From contig NZ_CP041661.1 of NCBI RefSeq assembly GCF_007289895.1, positions 124,001 to 188,000 of the forward strand: a stretch of 64,000 bases of DNA, given 5' to 3'. Below, piece by piece: positions 28,669-37,769 of the stretch; positions within the stretch are counted from its first letter, which is position 1, and each line of letters opens with the position of its first letter. The position numbers and the translations under genes are program-made. The notes under the pieces were generated by a model. That model was not told where the DNA came from, did not search any database, and was given only the letters and a program-made list of their open reading frames with translations. Source of the DNA: Catenovulum sediminis. GTDB taxonomy: Bacteria; Pseudomonadota; Gammaproteobacteria; Enterobacterales; Alteromonadaceae.

Positions 28669-30801
28669 TTATAAATTTGCTGGATAAACAACGCGCCAGT
28701 CATATGCCGCTATATGAAGCTCTGTATTGGTAATTTTTTTACCGCTAATAGCATCTTTAGAGCCCGCTGGAATTTGTAACCTTCCACCTTGTCCGTCCAT
28801 ATTAATCACCACCCATAATTTATGCCCATTATGATCGAGCCGGGGGGCAACTATTGTTCCTGAACTCACGTTATATTTTTCGGTAACACCAGACAAATCT
28901 GCGTAGTAGGTAATTAACGTGTTGATAAATCGCTGTGCACTTTCACCGTGAGGCTGTGCCCCTAATACAACGACACGACCTTTACCAATTGAACGCTCAG
29001 TGATAAATGCATGGCCTGCAGCGACTCCACTTTCAATCGTCGCAATCGTTTTGGTACCCGCTTTCGGTTGCATCGCAGCACACCACCCGCTGAGCTCTGT
29101 TTCTATATTAAAGCCACGTCCTTTCGAACCGGTTTTAGTCAGCGGTACAACAAATTTCGTTTCGACGCCAGAAAATTCATCTAACAAACCCAAACCTGCT
29201 GTAGTGGGTACTGTGTGTTCTTTACCACGCGTACCCGTAACCGGCCCGGCAATCCAAGTGCCACCTTCTTTGACAAATTTAAGCACTCTAGCCATAAATA
29301 TTTCGCTTACATAGGGCATTGCAGGCGTAATTAATACTTTTAAGCCACTTAGCTCTGCGTTTTCAAATCGAACGTCGCGGTGAATTCCCAAATCCATTAC
29401 GTGTTTTTGCCACATTTCAATGACACCACGGTAACGATTCGGGAAATTTTCACGTTTATCCAGAGCTTCTGTTTCAATCATAGCCCGCGCATGATCAGAA
29501 TAAGTAATTGCGACCTGTGCGCCCACCATTTTTCCGCCCAGTACAAATGGTTCTAGTTGCTGTCGCGCTTTTGATACTTTTTCAACTTCTGTATAACCAA
29601 TGCTAGGCTTAAACCATGCACTCATAACCGCACTGTGTGGAAGCTCTGCACCACTGCGTTGCTGACGCCATAGCCAATAACAAAAAGCTTCCCCGCCTAA
29701 CGCATATACAGATAATGCTTCTACCTTCAAGAATTCAGGCGGATGCGGCGGTTGATGATTACCCAACCAGCCGTTGTGAGATACACTGGTTTCCATCAAC
29801 CAAAACGGACGTCCCGGGATAGCAGAACGATACATATCAGAACGGTAAACCAAAGCGGGCCATTGTTTATCGTTTGGATAAGCGTCATATGAAGCAAAAT
29901 CTTGCGCTCGCATGGACCGTTCGTGGTGAATATTAAAGGCTGGATTATCATTATGGGTCACGGGTAAGTCGGAATATTCGTGCAAAATATCACTTTGCTC
30001 CTTCATAAAATCGGCCACACTTTCCCGACAAAACATTTTATATGCGGTGATTAACGAAGCATTATGCAAAAACGGGGTTTTAACAGGTGCGGGTACCTGC
30101 TCAAAACGCTGATAATGTTGACTCCAAATATGGGTTCCCCAAGCTTCGTTAAGTTTTTCAATCGTGCCGAATTTCGCTTTTAACCACTTATGCCAGTTGA
30201 CAATCGCTGCATCGCTAAAATCTTCTGCCACATGAGCTTTCATTTCGTTATCGATCTGCCAGCCAATTAAAGCTGGATGTTTACCCAACTCTTTCGCCAT
30301 TGCTCTGATAATATTAAAACAGGCTTTTTTAATGGCTGGGTGTTCGTAACTGGCATGTTGGCGTGCGCCATGGTGCATTATCTCGCCATTTTCATTCTTG
30401 TGCAGACGCTCAGGATGACCGTGTGTAAGCCATATCGGTGGCGTTGCGGTTGGCGTACATAAAACAACATCAATGCCCGCGGTATGCATTTTATCCATTA
30501 CCATTTTGAATAAACTTAAGTTAATGTATCCTTCTTCTGGCTCCATGGTTGACCATGCAAATTCAGCCATACGGGCCACATTGATACCCAGTTTTTTCAT
30601 CTCGGCGATGTCTCTATCTATATCTTCTAACGGCCAAAGCTCGGGATAATAAGCTACGCCGTGGTAAAGTTTTTTAATTTTGTAGTTCGCAATTCGCTGA
30701 GGTGTACTTGACGCTGAAAAGGCGATCCCTGATTTGACCGCCATTCCGGCTCCTAGCCCAATACCTGCGATTTTGAACATATCTCGACGGCTTACTTTCA
30801 T
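28669..30801 (-). CDS. Tat-exported GH42 beta-galactosidase
   Basis: The 710-residue protein starts with a twin-arginine signal (SRRDMFKIAGIGLGAGMA), so it is exported folded. GH42 features: YHGVAYYPELWPLEDIDRDI, NVARMAEFAWSTMEPEEG, acid/base glutamate in GWQIDNEMKAH, nucleophile glutamate in FWLMETSVSHN. A trimerisation domain (VLITPAMPYVSEIF) and a small C-terminal beta domain follow. It cleaves beta-galactosides outside the cytoplasm, unusual for GH42, which is often cytoplasmic. It heads the unit with the mutarotase. Confidence 0.93.
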   Translation of the reverse strand: MKVSRRDMFKIAGIGLGAGMAVKSGIAFSASSTPQRIANYKIKKLYHGVAYYPELWPLEDIDRDIAEMKKLGINVARMAEFAWSTMEPEEGYINLSLFKMVMDKMHTAGIDVVLCTPTATPPIWLTHGHPERLHKNENGEIMHHGARQHASYEHPAIKKACFNIIRAMAKELGKHPALIGWQIDNEMKAHVAEDFSDAAIVNWHKWLKAKFGTIEKLNEAWGTHIWSQHYQRFEQVPAPVKTPFLHNASLITAYKMFCRESVADFMKEQSDILHEYSDLPVTHNDNPAFNIHHERSMRAQDFASYDAYPNDKQWPALVYRSDMYRSAIPGRPFWLMETSVSHNGWLGNHQPPHPPEFLKVEALSVYALGGEAFCYWLWRQQRSGAELPHSAVMSAWFKPSIGYTEVEKVSKARQQLEPFVLGGKMVGAQVAITYSDHARAMIETEALDKRENFPNRYRGVIEMWQKHVMDLGIHRDVRFENAELSGLKVLITPAMPYVSEIFMARVLKFVKEGGTWIAGPVTGTRGKEHTVPTTAGLGLLDEFSGVETKFVVPLTKTGSKGRGFNIETELSGWCAAMQPKAGTKTIATIESGVAAGHAFITERSIGKGRVVVLGAQPHGESAQRFINTLITYYADLSGVTEKYNVSSGTIVAPRLDHNGHKLWVVINMDGQGGRLQIPAGSKDAISGKKITNTELHIAAYDWRVVYPANL

Positions 30802-31151
30802 CTTTATTTCCCACTTTTTAGTTAAGTTTGTACATGTCTAATTTGATTTTTATTATGTGGATGTTCAGCACCTCATTAGGGTGAATATTAAGCGATCCAA
30901 ACATCCATCATATCCCTTGATGTTATTATCTTGACACTGTTGTTAACGGTGAAAGTCTTGTTTTAATAATTCTTTTACAATAGATAGTAACGGCCAGAAT
31001 AATCACAGTCAACAACCATTAGTCATATTCAGTCAATAAGTTTCAAAAAGGGAGGTATTTGTTATAGAATTGCTCATTCATATTGGCAGGTTCATATTGA
31101 TGAAAAACAAACTTAACTGGATCTGATTTTGCAGCTTAACCAAACTAATTG
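30802..31151. other. Intergenic region upstream of GH42
   Basis: No gene is seen. The 350 bases must contain the promoter of the GH42/mutarotase unit, and perhaps the terminator of the diguanylate cyclase gene. I see no clear operator or terminator hairpin. Confidence 0.35.
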
Positions 31152-33038
31152 TTAATCAGTTGGTGGGAGTGACTTTTTTGCTCTTTTTTCTAGGTAAAGC
31201 GCTTTGTCGGCTTCAGTAATCGCATGTTCAATATTTACAAGCTTATGCTGTTTAAAAGTATAAAAACCGATACTAATACCTAATTTAAAATCTAATTTTT
31301 CTTGCTGATTTATTTTGAACAAGCGAGATTCAAGCCGATTTGCCACCTGTTTTGCTTGTGTTTGATTCATGGCTGTACAGACTATGAATTCATCGCCCCC
31401 TACGCGTGCAATCACGTCTGATTTTCTAAAAAGTGATGTCAAACACTCAGCAGCTAAACAAATTGCTTCATCCCCTTTAGCATGGCTCAATTTGTCATTG
31501 ATTTGTTTAAGATCGTCTAGATCTGCATAAAAAATAGTAAACTCGTTGGAGCCTGATTCTTTTTGCAAGTTATTGAATGATTCGTGTAATCCACGACGAT
31601 TTAGCAAACCAGTCATCTCATCCAAATTGGAAAGCTCTTTAAGGGTTTGATTGTAATGTGAAAGCTGTTCGTTTCTTTCCGTCAATCGTTTTAATAAATG
31701 CTGGTTGCGATCCACTGCATTTTCAAAGTTATTAAATATCTGTACGGTATTCAGTGTACTGGCAATATTGGCACAGATATCCTGTGCATCCTGCACTCGG
31801 CCGACGGATAAATCAAACACCACAAAACCAAAATGCCGATCGGCAAAATACAGATTGTTGACGACTAAACAAGCATAGTCATCCAATTTAAATAACGTCT
31901 TGGGTATCAAATCACGGGTCGGGAAAATATTCCCCTCCTCTATCGCAACACGTTTTCCCGCATCAAACGCGTACACCAGCTTAGCGTTTTGTGGCAATTG
32001 AGTATCTTCTTGTAATTGAAACGGTTCATTTTGATAAAGTGAAATGAAACAGCCTCGAATGCCACGATTCACAAGCGCTGTGGTTAATTTGACAAAATAA
32101 TCCTGATAGTCAAATGCTTGCACGTTTTCATATATATTAAATTCTTGCGTAAATAACCGATTGTCCGTCCCTGCGGGCTGAAATTGATTATTACAACCAC
32201 AGGATTGACGATACTTTATCGGTGCAGGAAATAATTTAAATTTTGGCATTGCAGCGTTGTTTAACAAAGTATCAACGACATATTCAGCCATCGCCTCGTG
32301 CGGGTGTTCTGCAGTTGTTAATTGCGGGTTAATTAAACGCGCATTAAGCGCATTGTCAAAACCGACAACGGCATATTTTCCAATTTTATCCTGCGCAAAA
32401 TGGTTAATATAATCCAATGCCGCAATTGCCGTTTCGTCATTGGGAAAAATAATAGCTTCAATGTTCCGCGATTCTGCTATCACTTTTTTGATAAACCGAA
32501 TAGCGCCATCTGCACTCCAATCCGCTTGTTCAACTAAGGTATTTTTTGCTAATCCATATGCAGCTAATGTATTCAGCGTTGCCGCCGCGCGCTTTTGCGC
32601 TTCAGGTTCTGTTTCCGGTCCTTTTAAAACAGCGAAACGTGAATACTGGTGTTTTTCAATTAAATGTTTCACCATTTCGGCTGATGCACTTGCACTATCG
32701 ATTTGTACTGAGTGACAACCGGGTCTTTCGTTGTAATACACTACGGTCGGGCAATCCAACTTATCTAAAAACAAAGCTTCAAACTTATCTCTAGGGTATG
32801 CTCGGGGAACTGCAGCACTGGTTGCAACCAAAAAGTCTATCATGCCTTTTTGAGGAAACTGATAGACAAAATTTCGCTGCGCTTGTGCATATTGTTTAGC
32901 GCCCAAGGTTCTGCCCTCATAAACGATTAAAGCCACCCCTTTTTGATTGGCTAATTTTTGTAAGCTTCTGAATATTCGTCCATTATTATTGCGGGTCAGT
33001 TCTGAAGAAATTAAAGCCAGCCGCTTTTTATATGTCAT
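31152..33038 (-). CDS. Diguanylate cyclase with LacI/XylR-type ligand-binding sensor
   Basis: The 628-residue protein has no signal peptide or membrane helix. Residues 1-275 follow the periplasmic-binding-protein fold of LacI/XylR regulators (RLALISSELTRNNNGRIFRS, EAIIFPNDETAIAALDYIN, VVGFDNALNARLINPQLTT) but lack a DNA-binding head. A GAF-like middle and a short coiled coil lead to a GGDEF domain. GGDEF lies at 547-551, with the inhibitory RxxD (RKSD) five residues before it. It likely makes c-di-GMP in response to a cytoplasmic sugar, with product feedback. It sits between the galactosidase unit and the iron module. Confidence 0.88.
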   Translation of the reverse strand: MTYKKRLALISSELTRNNNGRIFRSLQKLANQKGVALIVYEGRTLGAKQYAQAQRNFVYQFPQKGMIDFLVATSAAVPRAYPRDKFEALFLDKLDCPTVVYYNERPGCHSVQIDSASASAEMVKHLIEKHQYSRFAVLKGPETEPEAQKRAAATLNTLAAYGLAKNTLVEQADWSADGAIRFIKKVIAESRNIEAIIFPNDETAIAALDYINHFAQDKIGKYAVVGFDNALNARLINPQLTTAEHPHEAMAEYVVDTLLNNAAMPKFKLFPAPIKYRQSCGCNNQFQPAGTDNRLFTQEFNIYENVQAFDYQDYFVKLTTALVNRGIRGCFISLYQNEPFQLQEDTQLPQNAKLVYAFDAGKRVAIEEGNIFPTRDLIPKTLFKLDDYACLVVNNLYFADRHFGFVVFDLSVGRVQDAQDICANIASTLNTVQIFNNFENAVDRNQHLLKRLTERNEQLSHYNQTLKELSNLDEMTGLLNRRGLHESFNNLQKESGSNEFTIFYADLDDLKQINDKLSHAKGDEAICLAAECLTSLFRKSDVIARVGGDEFIVCTAMNQTQAKQVANRLESRLFKINQQEKLDFKLGISIGFYTFKQHKLVNIEHAITEADKALYLEKRAKKSLPPTD

Positions 33039-33138
33039 ATTTGTTCGAATAGCTAATGTATAATTTTATAAGCATAGCTGTTAGTTAATATTTTTGCCTG
33101 ATTTCTTGGCATGCTGGATAGTTGACTTACCGCACAAT

Positions 33139-33157
33139 GTTAATGATAATTGTTTTC
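33139..33157. promoter_or_regulatory. Fur-box-like site upstream of two-component system
   Basis: GTTAATGATAATTGTTTTC matches the 19-base Fur consensus at 15 positions by eye. It ends 16 bases before the response regulator start, where Fur with iron would block transcription. Confidence 0.55.
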
Positions 33158-33173
33158 AATTACATTATTAAAA

Positions 33174-33893
33174 ATGATACAACTTGTGCAGCCCAATACA
33201 TTGACTTTACCTCGAATTTTAATCGTCGAAGACGATAAACAGCTTAACCAACAATTGTCTGAATTATTTTCCCATGCCGGGTATGCAGTTGACACCTGCT
33301 TTGATGGGGAACAAGGTTTGATCAATGCAACCACACAAGACCCTGATCTTGTTTTGCTGGATGTGATGCTGCCTAAACGTGATGGTTTTTCTGTATTAAG
33401 CATGCTGCGTAAAACAAGTCAGGTGCCGGTGATTATGTTGTCCGCCAAGGGCGCAGAGCAAGCGCGGATAACAGGGTTAAGTCAGGGCGCGGATGATTAC
33501 GTATCTAAACCATTCAACCGCACTGAGTTAATGTTAAGAATTGAGGCTTTACTCAGACGCACTCATCAACATCAACATCAACAAGAATCAGAAAGTTATC
33601 AATTAATTTTTGATGGTTTAACTATCAACAGACAAACACAATCAGCCATTGTTAATACAACAACCTTAGAACTGACACAAATCCAATTCAAGTTACTGGC
33701 AGAACTGGTGCAGCATAAAGGCGAAGTTTTATCTAAAGCCTACCTTTACCAAAAAGTGCTGCACAAAACCTTTGGTGCGCATGACAGAAGCTTAGACATG
33801 CACCTGAGCAGAGTCCGGCGCAAATTAAACAACGCAGGTTGGCCCGGTGAACGTTTAGAAACCGTACACGGCAAAGGGTATTGTTTAATATGA
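33174..33893 (+). CDS. OmpR-family response regulator
   Basis: The 239-residue protein has a receiver domain (RILIVEDDKQLNQQLSELF; phosphate-accepting aspartate 63 in LLDVMLPKRDG; lysine in SKPFNRTE). A winged-helix DNA-binding domain of the OmpR/PhoB type follows (LTQIQFKLLAELVQHKGEVL to SRVRRKLNNAG, ending ETVHGKGYCLI). The ATG at 33174 is preferred to a TTG 24 bases upstream that overlaps the Fur-like box. The stop overlaps the kinase start (ATGA). It is closest in style to CpxR-type regulators; the iron setting suggests it controls receptor genes. Confidence 0.92.
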   Translation: MIQLVQPNTLTLPRILIVEDDKQLNQQLSELFSHAGYAVDTCFDGEQGLINATTQDPDLVLLDVMLPKRDGFSVLSMLRKTSQVPVIMLSAKGAEQARITGLSQGADDYVSKPFNRTELMLRIEALLRRTHQHQHQQESESYQLIFDGLTINRQTQSAIVNTTTLELTQIQFKLLAELVQHKGEVLSKAYLYQKVLHKTFGAHDRSLDMHLSRVRRKLNNAGWPGERLETVHGKGYCLI

Positions 33894-35245
33894 ATAAACG
33901 CTTGTTCTGGAAGTTGTGTTTAATTATCGCTACCGGTGTCGTTGCACTTTTTTATGCGATAAATATGCTGGCTCAGCACACAGAAGAAGATATGAGCATG
34001 CTGGCGCCGGAAGATCGTCAACAGCTCAATGATTGGGGTCAGCAAGCAGAAAAATTATACTATGCCGGCAACAAAGCGGCGTTACATGATTGGTTAGAAA
34101 CATTAAAAAAACAAGAAAATACCTGGGTTTCGATTGTTGAATATGAATTTACCAAAATAGCAGGCGATCCGTTAAACGACATTTACACTGAACGCTTTTT
34201 TTTAGGACGCAGCGTCGACTGGAAAATCCATTTGTACTTAAACTACAACCCGGTAATGGATATTCCCTTTGAACAGGGCCAGAAAAGCTTTTTAATTAAA
34301 TTACCTAAGAGAATGCGTCCCGGTTCGTACTGGCAAACAACGCGTTTTATTTTAAAAATTATTTTGCCGATGCTGCTGCTGAGTTTGCTTTCGTGGGTTT
34401 TGTACCATCACATCATGGACCCGTTAAAAAAGCTGGAACGCGCCACACGGGAATTTAGCAAAGGTCATTTTGCAGTGCGGGTAAATCAATCAATAGGCAA
34501 ACGCAATGACGAAATATCGCAACTGGCAAATACATTTGATCAAATGGCACACCGCATTGGTGCTTTAATCAATAGTCAGCGTCAATTAATAGCAGACTTA
34601 TCCCACGAACTGCGTACCCCACTCACCCGCCTAGACATCGCTGTGCAAAGTTTGCAAGACCAGCACAACTGCTTGCAAAATCTTGAACGGGTAGAGCGTG
34701 AATCTAAACAGATACGCAAATTAGTCGATGATACATTAACGCTTGCCTGGCTGGAAAATGAGCGCCCAGACATTCAACTGGAAACCGTGGAACTGGTAGA
34801 CTTAATAGATGTAATTATCGACGATGCTCAGTTTGAATTTCCGCAAAATAAAATGCGCATCAAATTGCCCGATAGTGCCCTTATTCAACAATCAAACCAC
34901 CGGGCGATAGGCCAGGCAACCGAAAATATCCTGCGCAATGCACTTAGATATACGCCCAATAATAAAACAGTCGAAATTATCCTGAGTGAAGAACCTAAAG
35001 AATTTATTTTATCTATCGGCGATGAAGGTCCTGGTGTACCCGAGGACATGCTGGAATCTATATTTCAGCCATTTTTCAGGGTAGACAAAGCCCGCATGGC
35101 TCATACAAATAGCTTCGGATTAGGTTTAGCGCTTGCAAAACGCCAATTAGAGTCCGTTGCCGCACGCATTAAAGCCAGTAATAAACCAAACGGTGGTTTA
35201 CTCATGCAAATTTACTTGCCAAAAAACGACAAGTTTAAAACGTAA
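33890..35245 (+). CDS. Membrane sensor histidine kinase
   Basis: The 451-residue protein has helix 1 at about residues 9-26, a periplasmic domain of ~125 residues, and helix 2 at about 152-172. A HAMP domain comes next, then the H-box LIADLSHELRTPLTRLD (phosphorylated H239) and the ATPase domain with NILRNALRYTPN, GDEGPGVPED and FGLGLALAK. It phosphorylates the regulator encoded just upstream, whose stop it overlaps in ATGA. The periplasmic domain is not a family I recognise; a metal or envelope signal is likely. Confidence 0.93.
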   Translation: MNKRLFWKLCLIIATGVVALFYAINMLAQHTEEDMSMLAPEDRQQLNDWGQQAEKLYYAGNKAALHDWLETLKKQENTWVSIVEYEFTKIAGDPLNDIYTERFFLGRSVDWKIHLYLNYNPVMDIPFEQGQKSFLIKLPKRMRPGSYWQTTRFILKIILPMLLLSLLSWVLYHHIMDPLKKLERATREFSKGHFAVRVNQSIGKRNDEISQLANTFDQMAHRIGALINSQRQLIADLSHELRTPLTRLDIAVQSLQDQHNCLQNLERVERESKQIRKLVDDTLTLAWLENERPDIQLETVELVDLIDVIIDDAQFEFPQNKMRIKLPDSALIQQSNHRAIGQATENILRNALRYTPNNKTVEIILSEEPKEFILSIGDEGPGVPEDMLESIFQPFFRVDKARMAHTNSFGLGLALAKRQLESVAARIKASNKPNGGLLMQIYLPKNDKFKT

Positions 35246-35294
35246 CAAAATATTGGCAAATGTAACAATTGCAAAAGCACTTCCCAATAGCAAT

Positions 35295-35320
35295 CTTAAT
35301 GATAATAATTCTCATTATTC
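35295..35320. promoter_or_regulatory. Fur-box-like site upstream of TonB receptor
   Basis: Overlapping repeats of the GATAAT/ATTATC type are seen; GATAATAATTCTCATTATT (35301-35319) matches the 19-base Fur consensus at 15 positions by eye. The site is 67 bases before the receptor start, where it would give iron repression. Confidence 0.65.
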
Positions 35321-35386
35321 GATTATGTATAATTTTAAAACTTTCAAATCGAAAATATTTAAAAATAACGATAATGAGACTGATAT

Positions 35387-37387
35387 ATGCAGAACATTAA
35401 AAGCGCTTCAAAAAACTTTACATCCAACCTACTGACCGCAGCGATTGTCAGCAGTTTTGTCGCAACCCCGGTTTTCGCAGCCGAAAAAAACAAAAAGTCA
35501 GATCTGGATGATATTGAAATGATTCAGGTTAAAGGGCAAGCAACCAGTGGTCTTGACCGATTAATCGGTCAAGATGAATTAGAAAAACTTCAAGCCAATG
35601 ATTTAGCCGATATTTTCCGCCTAGATACTTCAGTCAATGTTGGCGGTTCGGTCGGTATGTCACAAAAAATCTACCTGCGAAATGTCGGTGAAGATATGCT
35701 ACATATTTCAATCGATGGTGCGGAAATCGCAGAAGCGGTATTTCACCACGCAGGTCGCGTAACGGTTGAACCTGAAATATTAAAACAAGTAGAAATAGAA
35801 GCGGGTACCGGTAGCGCTGCAGTAGGTCCCGGCGCGTTAGGAGGTGCGGTACGCTTAACCACTAAAAACCCAATAGACATGTTAACAAACGGCGAAAACT
35901 TTGGTGGTATCTTAAAAGCTTCGCATTTTAGCAATGGCAGTGGCAATAAAGTGAGTGTGACGGCTTATGGTGCTGATGATGATCGAAAATTGAGTGGTTT
36001 AGTCAATTTAGTTTCTGCGACAAATGATAATTTCGAAGATGGTGACGGCAACGAAATTGTCGGCAGTGGTGCAGATAAAATGCTCGGGTACCTAAAAGGG
36101 GTTGCCTACATAACCGATGGGCAGTATTTATCTGTCAGTTACGAAAATCTAGAAGAAGAAGGTGATATTTTATATAAACCTGAACTGATCCCGAGTCACA
36201 AAAACTGGATATCACCGACCCAAGGCACACGTGAAAGTATCATTGTTAATTATGGATATGACGATCTATCCAGCGATTTGCTCAACTTTAGAGTAACGGC
36301 TTATCAATCGAATCAGGAACAAACAAGGTACTACGACGAATATTTAGTGGAAGGAACCGTCGAGTCAAAAGGCATTAACATTCAAAATAAAAGCGAATTT
36401 TCTAATATATACCTTGTATATGGTTTGAACTACCGTCGTGATGAAAGCGCACTGGCCGAAACCCCAACACATGAAGAAGGTAAAGTAATCGGTGTTTTTG
36501 CGCAAAGTATTATCCAGGTAACGGATGCGCTAACCTTGTCTGCGGGGAGCCGCTTTGATGAATATGAATTAACAGATTGGCTTGGACAAGAAATCAGCGA
36601 CAGTGGTTTTTCACCCAACCTAAGTGCAAGCTATCAGCTAACAGAAAAACTCGGCATCAGTGCAGGTTTCGCATCTGCAATGCGCGGGCCTAAAGTTAAA
36701 GATTCTTACAAAGTAGGTTATTACTCTAACGATCCTAATCTGAAAGCAGAGACCGCAACCAACCTTGAATTTGGTTTAGATTACCAAGGTGATAATTTTG
36801 AATTAGGTATTGGCCGTTACCAATCAACAATCAAAGACCCCATTGGCAATATGGCCCCTTGGGGTAAGGTTGCCGAAAATTTAGCACACGATCTAGAAAC
36901 CGAAGGGGTTTATCTGCAGTTTGATCTAAATCTGGGTAATTTTTATCTGCACACAGATATTAACCATGCCACGACAGAGTTTAATGGTGATAAAGCAACA
37001 CGTTATTTCCACAGCTCAACTGCAACAACAATGGGTGACAATTACATCTTAGACTTAAGTTATGTCGTGAATGACAAACTCACCTTAGGTTGGGTCACTC
37101 AATATGTTGAATCGGTTGCTCCATTTGAAGTATTGGTTGATGCGGGCGGCCCGTATGAAGAAACCTTAACGGCAAGCAAACAAGGTTATACACTGCACGA
37201 TTTGTATGCATCATGGCAACCGTTAGATGTTTTAAAAGTCAATTTAGCGGTTAAAAACCTGTTGGATAAAACGTACCTAAGCCAAGGTTCAGTTGAAGAT
37301 TTAACGCATAACGCAGGTTATGAAATTATCGCTGGTCAAAATGCAGTGGGGCGGGATATTCGCCTAACGGTAAGCTACGACTTTTAA
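35387..37387 (+). CDS. TonB-dependent outer-membrane receptor (iron/haem-type)
   Basis: The 666-residue protein has a signal peptide ending near VFA-AEK. A TonB-box-like segment is IEMIQVKGQAT. The plug domain includes KIYLRNVGEDMLHISIDGAEI and VEIEAGTGSAAVGPGALGGAV. The 22-strand barrel ends in the classical C-terminal phenylalanine (VGRDIRLTVSYDF). A Fur-like box precedes it, and DUF3649, PepSY and DUF3325 genes follow, as in siderophore or haem uptake loci. The ligand itself is not readable. A terminator lies directly after. Confidence 0.9.
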   Translation: MQNIKSASKNFTSNLLTAAIVSSFVATPVFAAEKNKKSDLDDIEMIQVKGQATSGLDRLIGQDELEKLQANDLADIFRLDTSVNVGGSVGMSQKIYLRNVGEDMLHISIDGAEIAEAVFHHAGRVTVEPEILKQVEIEAGTGSAAVGPGALGGAVRLTTKNPIDMLTNGENFGGILKASHFSNGSGNKVSVTAYGADDDRKLSGLVNLVSATNDNFEDGDGNEIVGSGADKMLGYLKGVAYITDGQYLSVSYENLEEEGDILYKPELIPSHKNWISPTQGTRESIIVNYGYDDLSSDLLNFRVTAYQSNQEQTRYYDEYLVEGTVESKGINIQNKSEFSNIYLVYGLNYRRDESALAETPTHEEGKVIGVFAQSIIQVTDALTLSAGSRFDEYELTDWLGQEISDSGFSPNLSASYQLTEKLGISAGFASAMRGPKVKDSYKVGYYSNDPNLKAETATNLEFGLDYQGDNFELGIGRYQSTIKDPIGNMAPWGKVAENLAHDLETEGVYLQFDLNLGNFYLHTDINHATTEFNGDKATRYFHSSTATTMGDNYILDLSYVVNDKLTLGWVTQYVESVAPFEVLVDAGGPYEETLTASKQGYTLHDLYASWQPLDVLKVNLAVKNLLDKTYLSQGSVEDLTHNAGYEIIAGQNAVGRDIRLTVSYDF

Positions 37388-37411
37388 CCTTAGATAAAAA
37401 CATCTAAACCT

Positions 37412-37452
37412 GACAACTGCATGCGGCATCTGCCAAGTGCAGTTGTCTTTTT
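37412..37452 (+). terminator. Terminator-like hairpin after TonB receptor
   Basis: GACAACTGCA (37412-37421) pairs with TGCAGTTGTC (37438-37447) around a 16-base loop and is followed by TTTTT. It may partly uncouple the strongly expressed receptor from the small downstream genes. Confidence 0.75.
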
Positions 37453-37475
37453 CCGTCTCAAACTGATCTTTCGCC

Positions 37476-37769
37476 ATGGCTAAAAACGATAAAACCCAAA
37501 CTTTAAGGGTAATCACACGTATCTTAACTGCATTTGTCGGTGGATTTATCCTGACAAACCAATTTGCCATTTTGATTTCTTACCAAGCGCAAGAGGCTAA
37601 AAACGTCGATAGCATCGTTGGCGCTATGATGCTGAGTTTTATCCTGTATGCACTGATAATTATTTATGTATTTGCCTGTAAATCGACGACACGCGCATTG
37701 TTGTCAATTAGCGCCTTATGTTCAGCTTGTTTTGCTTTAATGGCTTACCTTGAATGGGTGTTCCGCTAA
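37476..37769 (+). CDS. DUF3649 family small membrane protein
   Basis: The 97-residue protein has three hydrophobic helices and begins MAKNDKTQTLRVITRILTAF. The pattern (GGFILTNQFAILI, MMLSFILYALIIIYVFA) fits DUF3649, found beside PepSY and TonB receptor genes of iron uptake. Its stop overlaps the next ATG in TAATG, so the genes are translationally coupled. The molecular role is unknown. Confidence 0.8.
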   Translation: MAKNDKTQTLRVITRILTAFVGGFILTNQFAILISYQAQEAKNVDSIVGAMMLSFILYALIIIYVFACKSTTRALLSISALCSACFALMAYLEWVFR

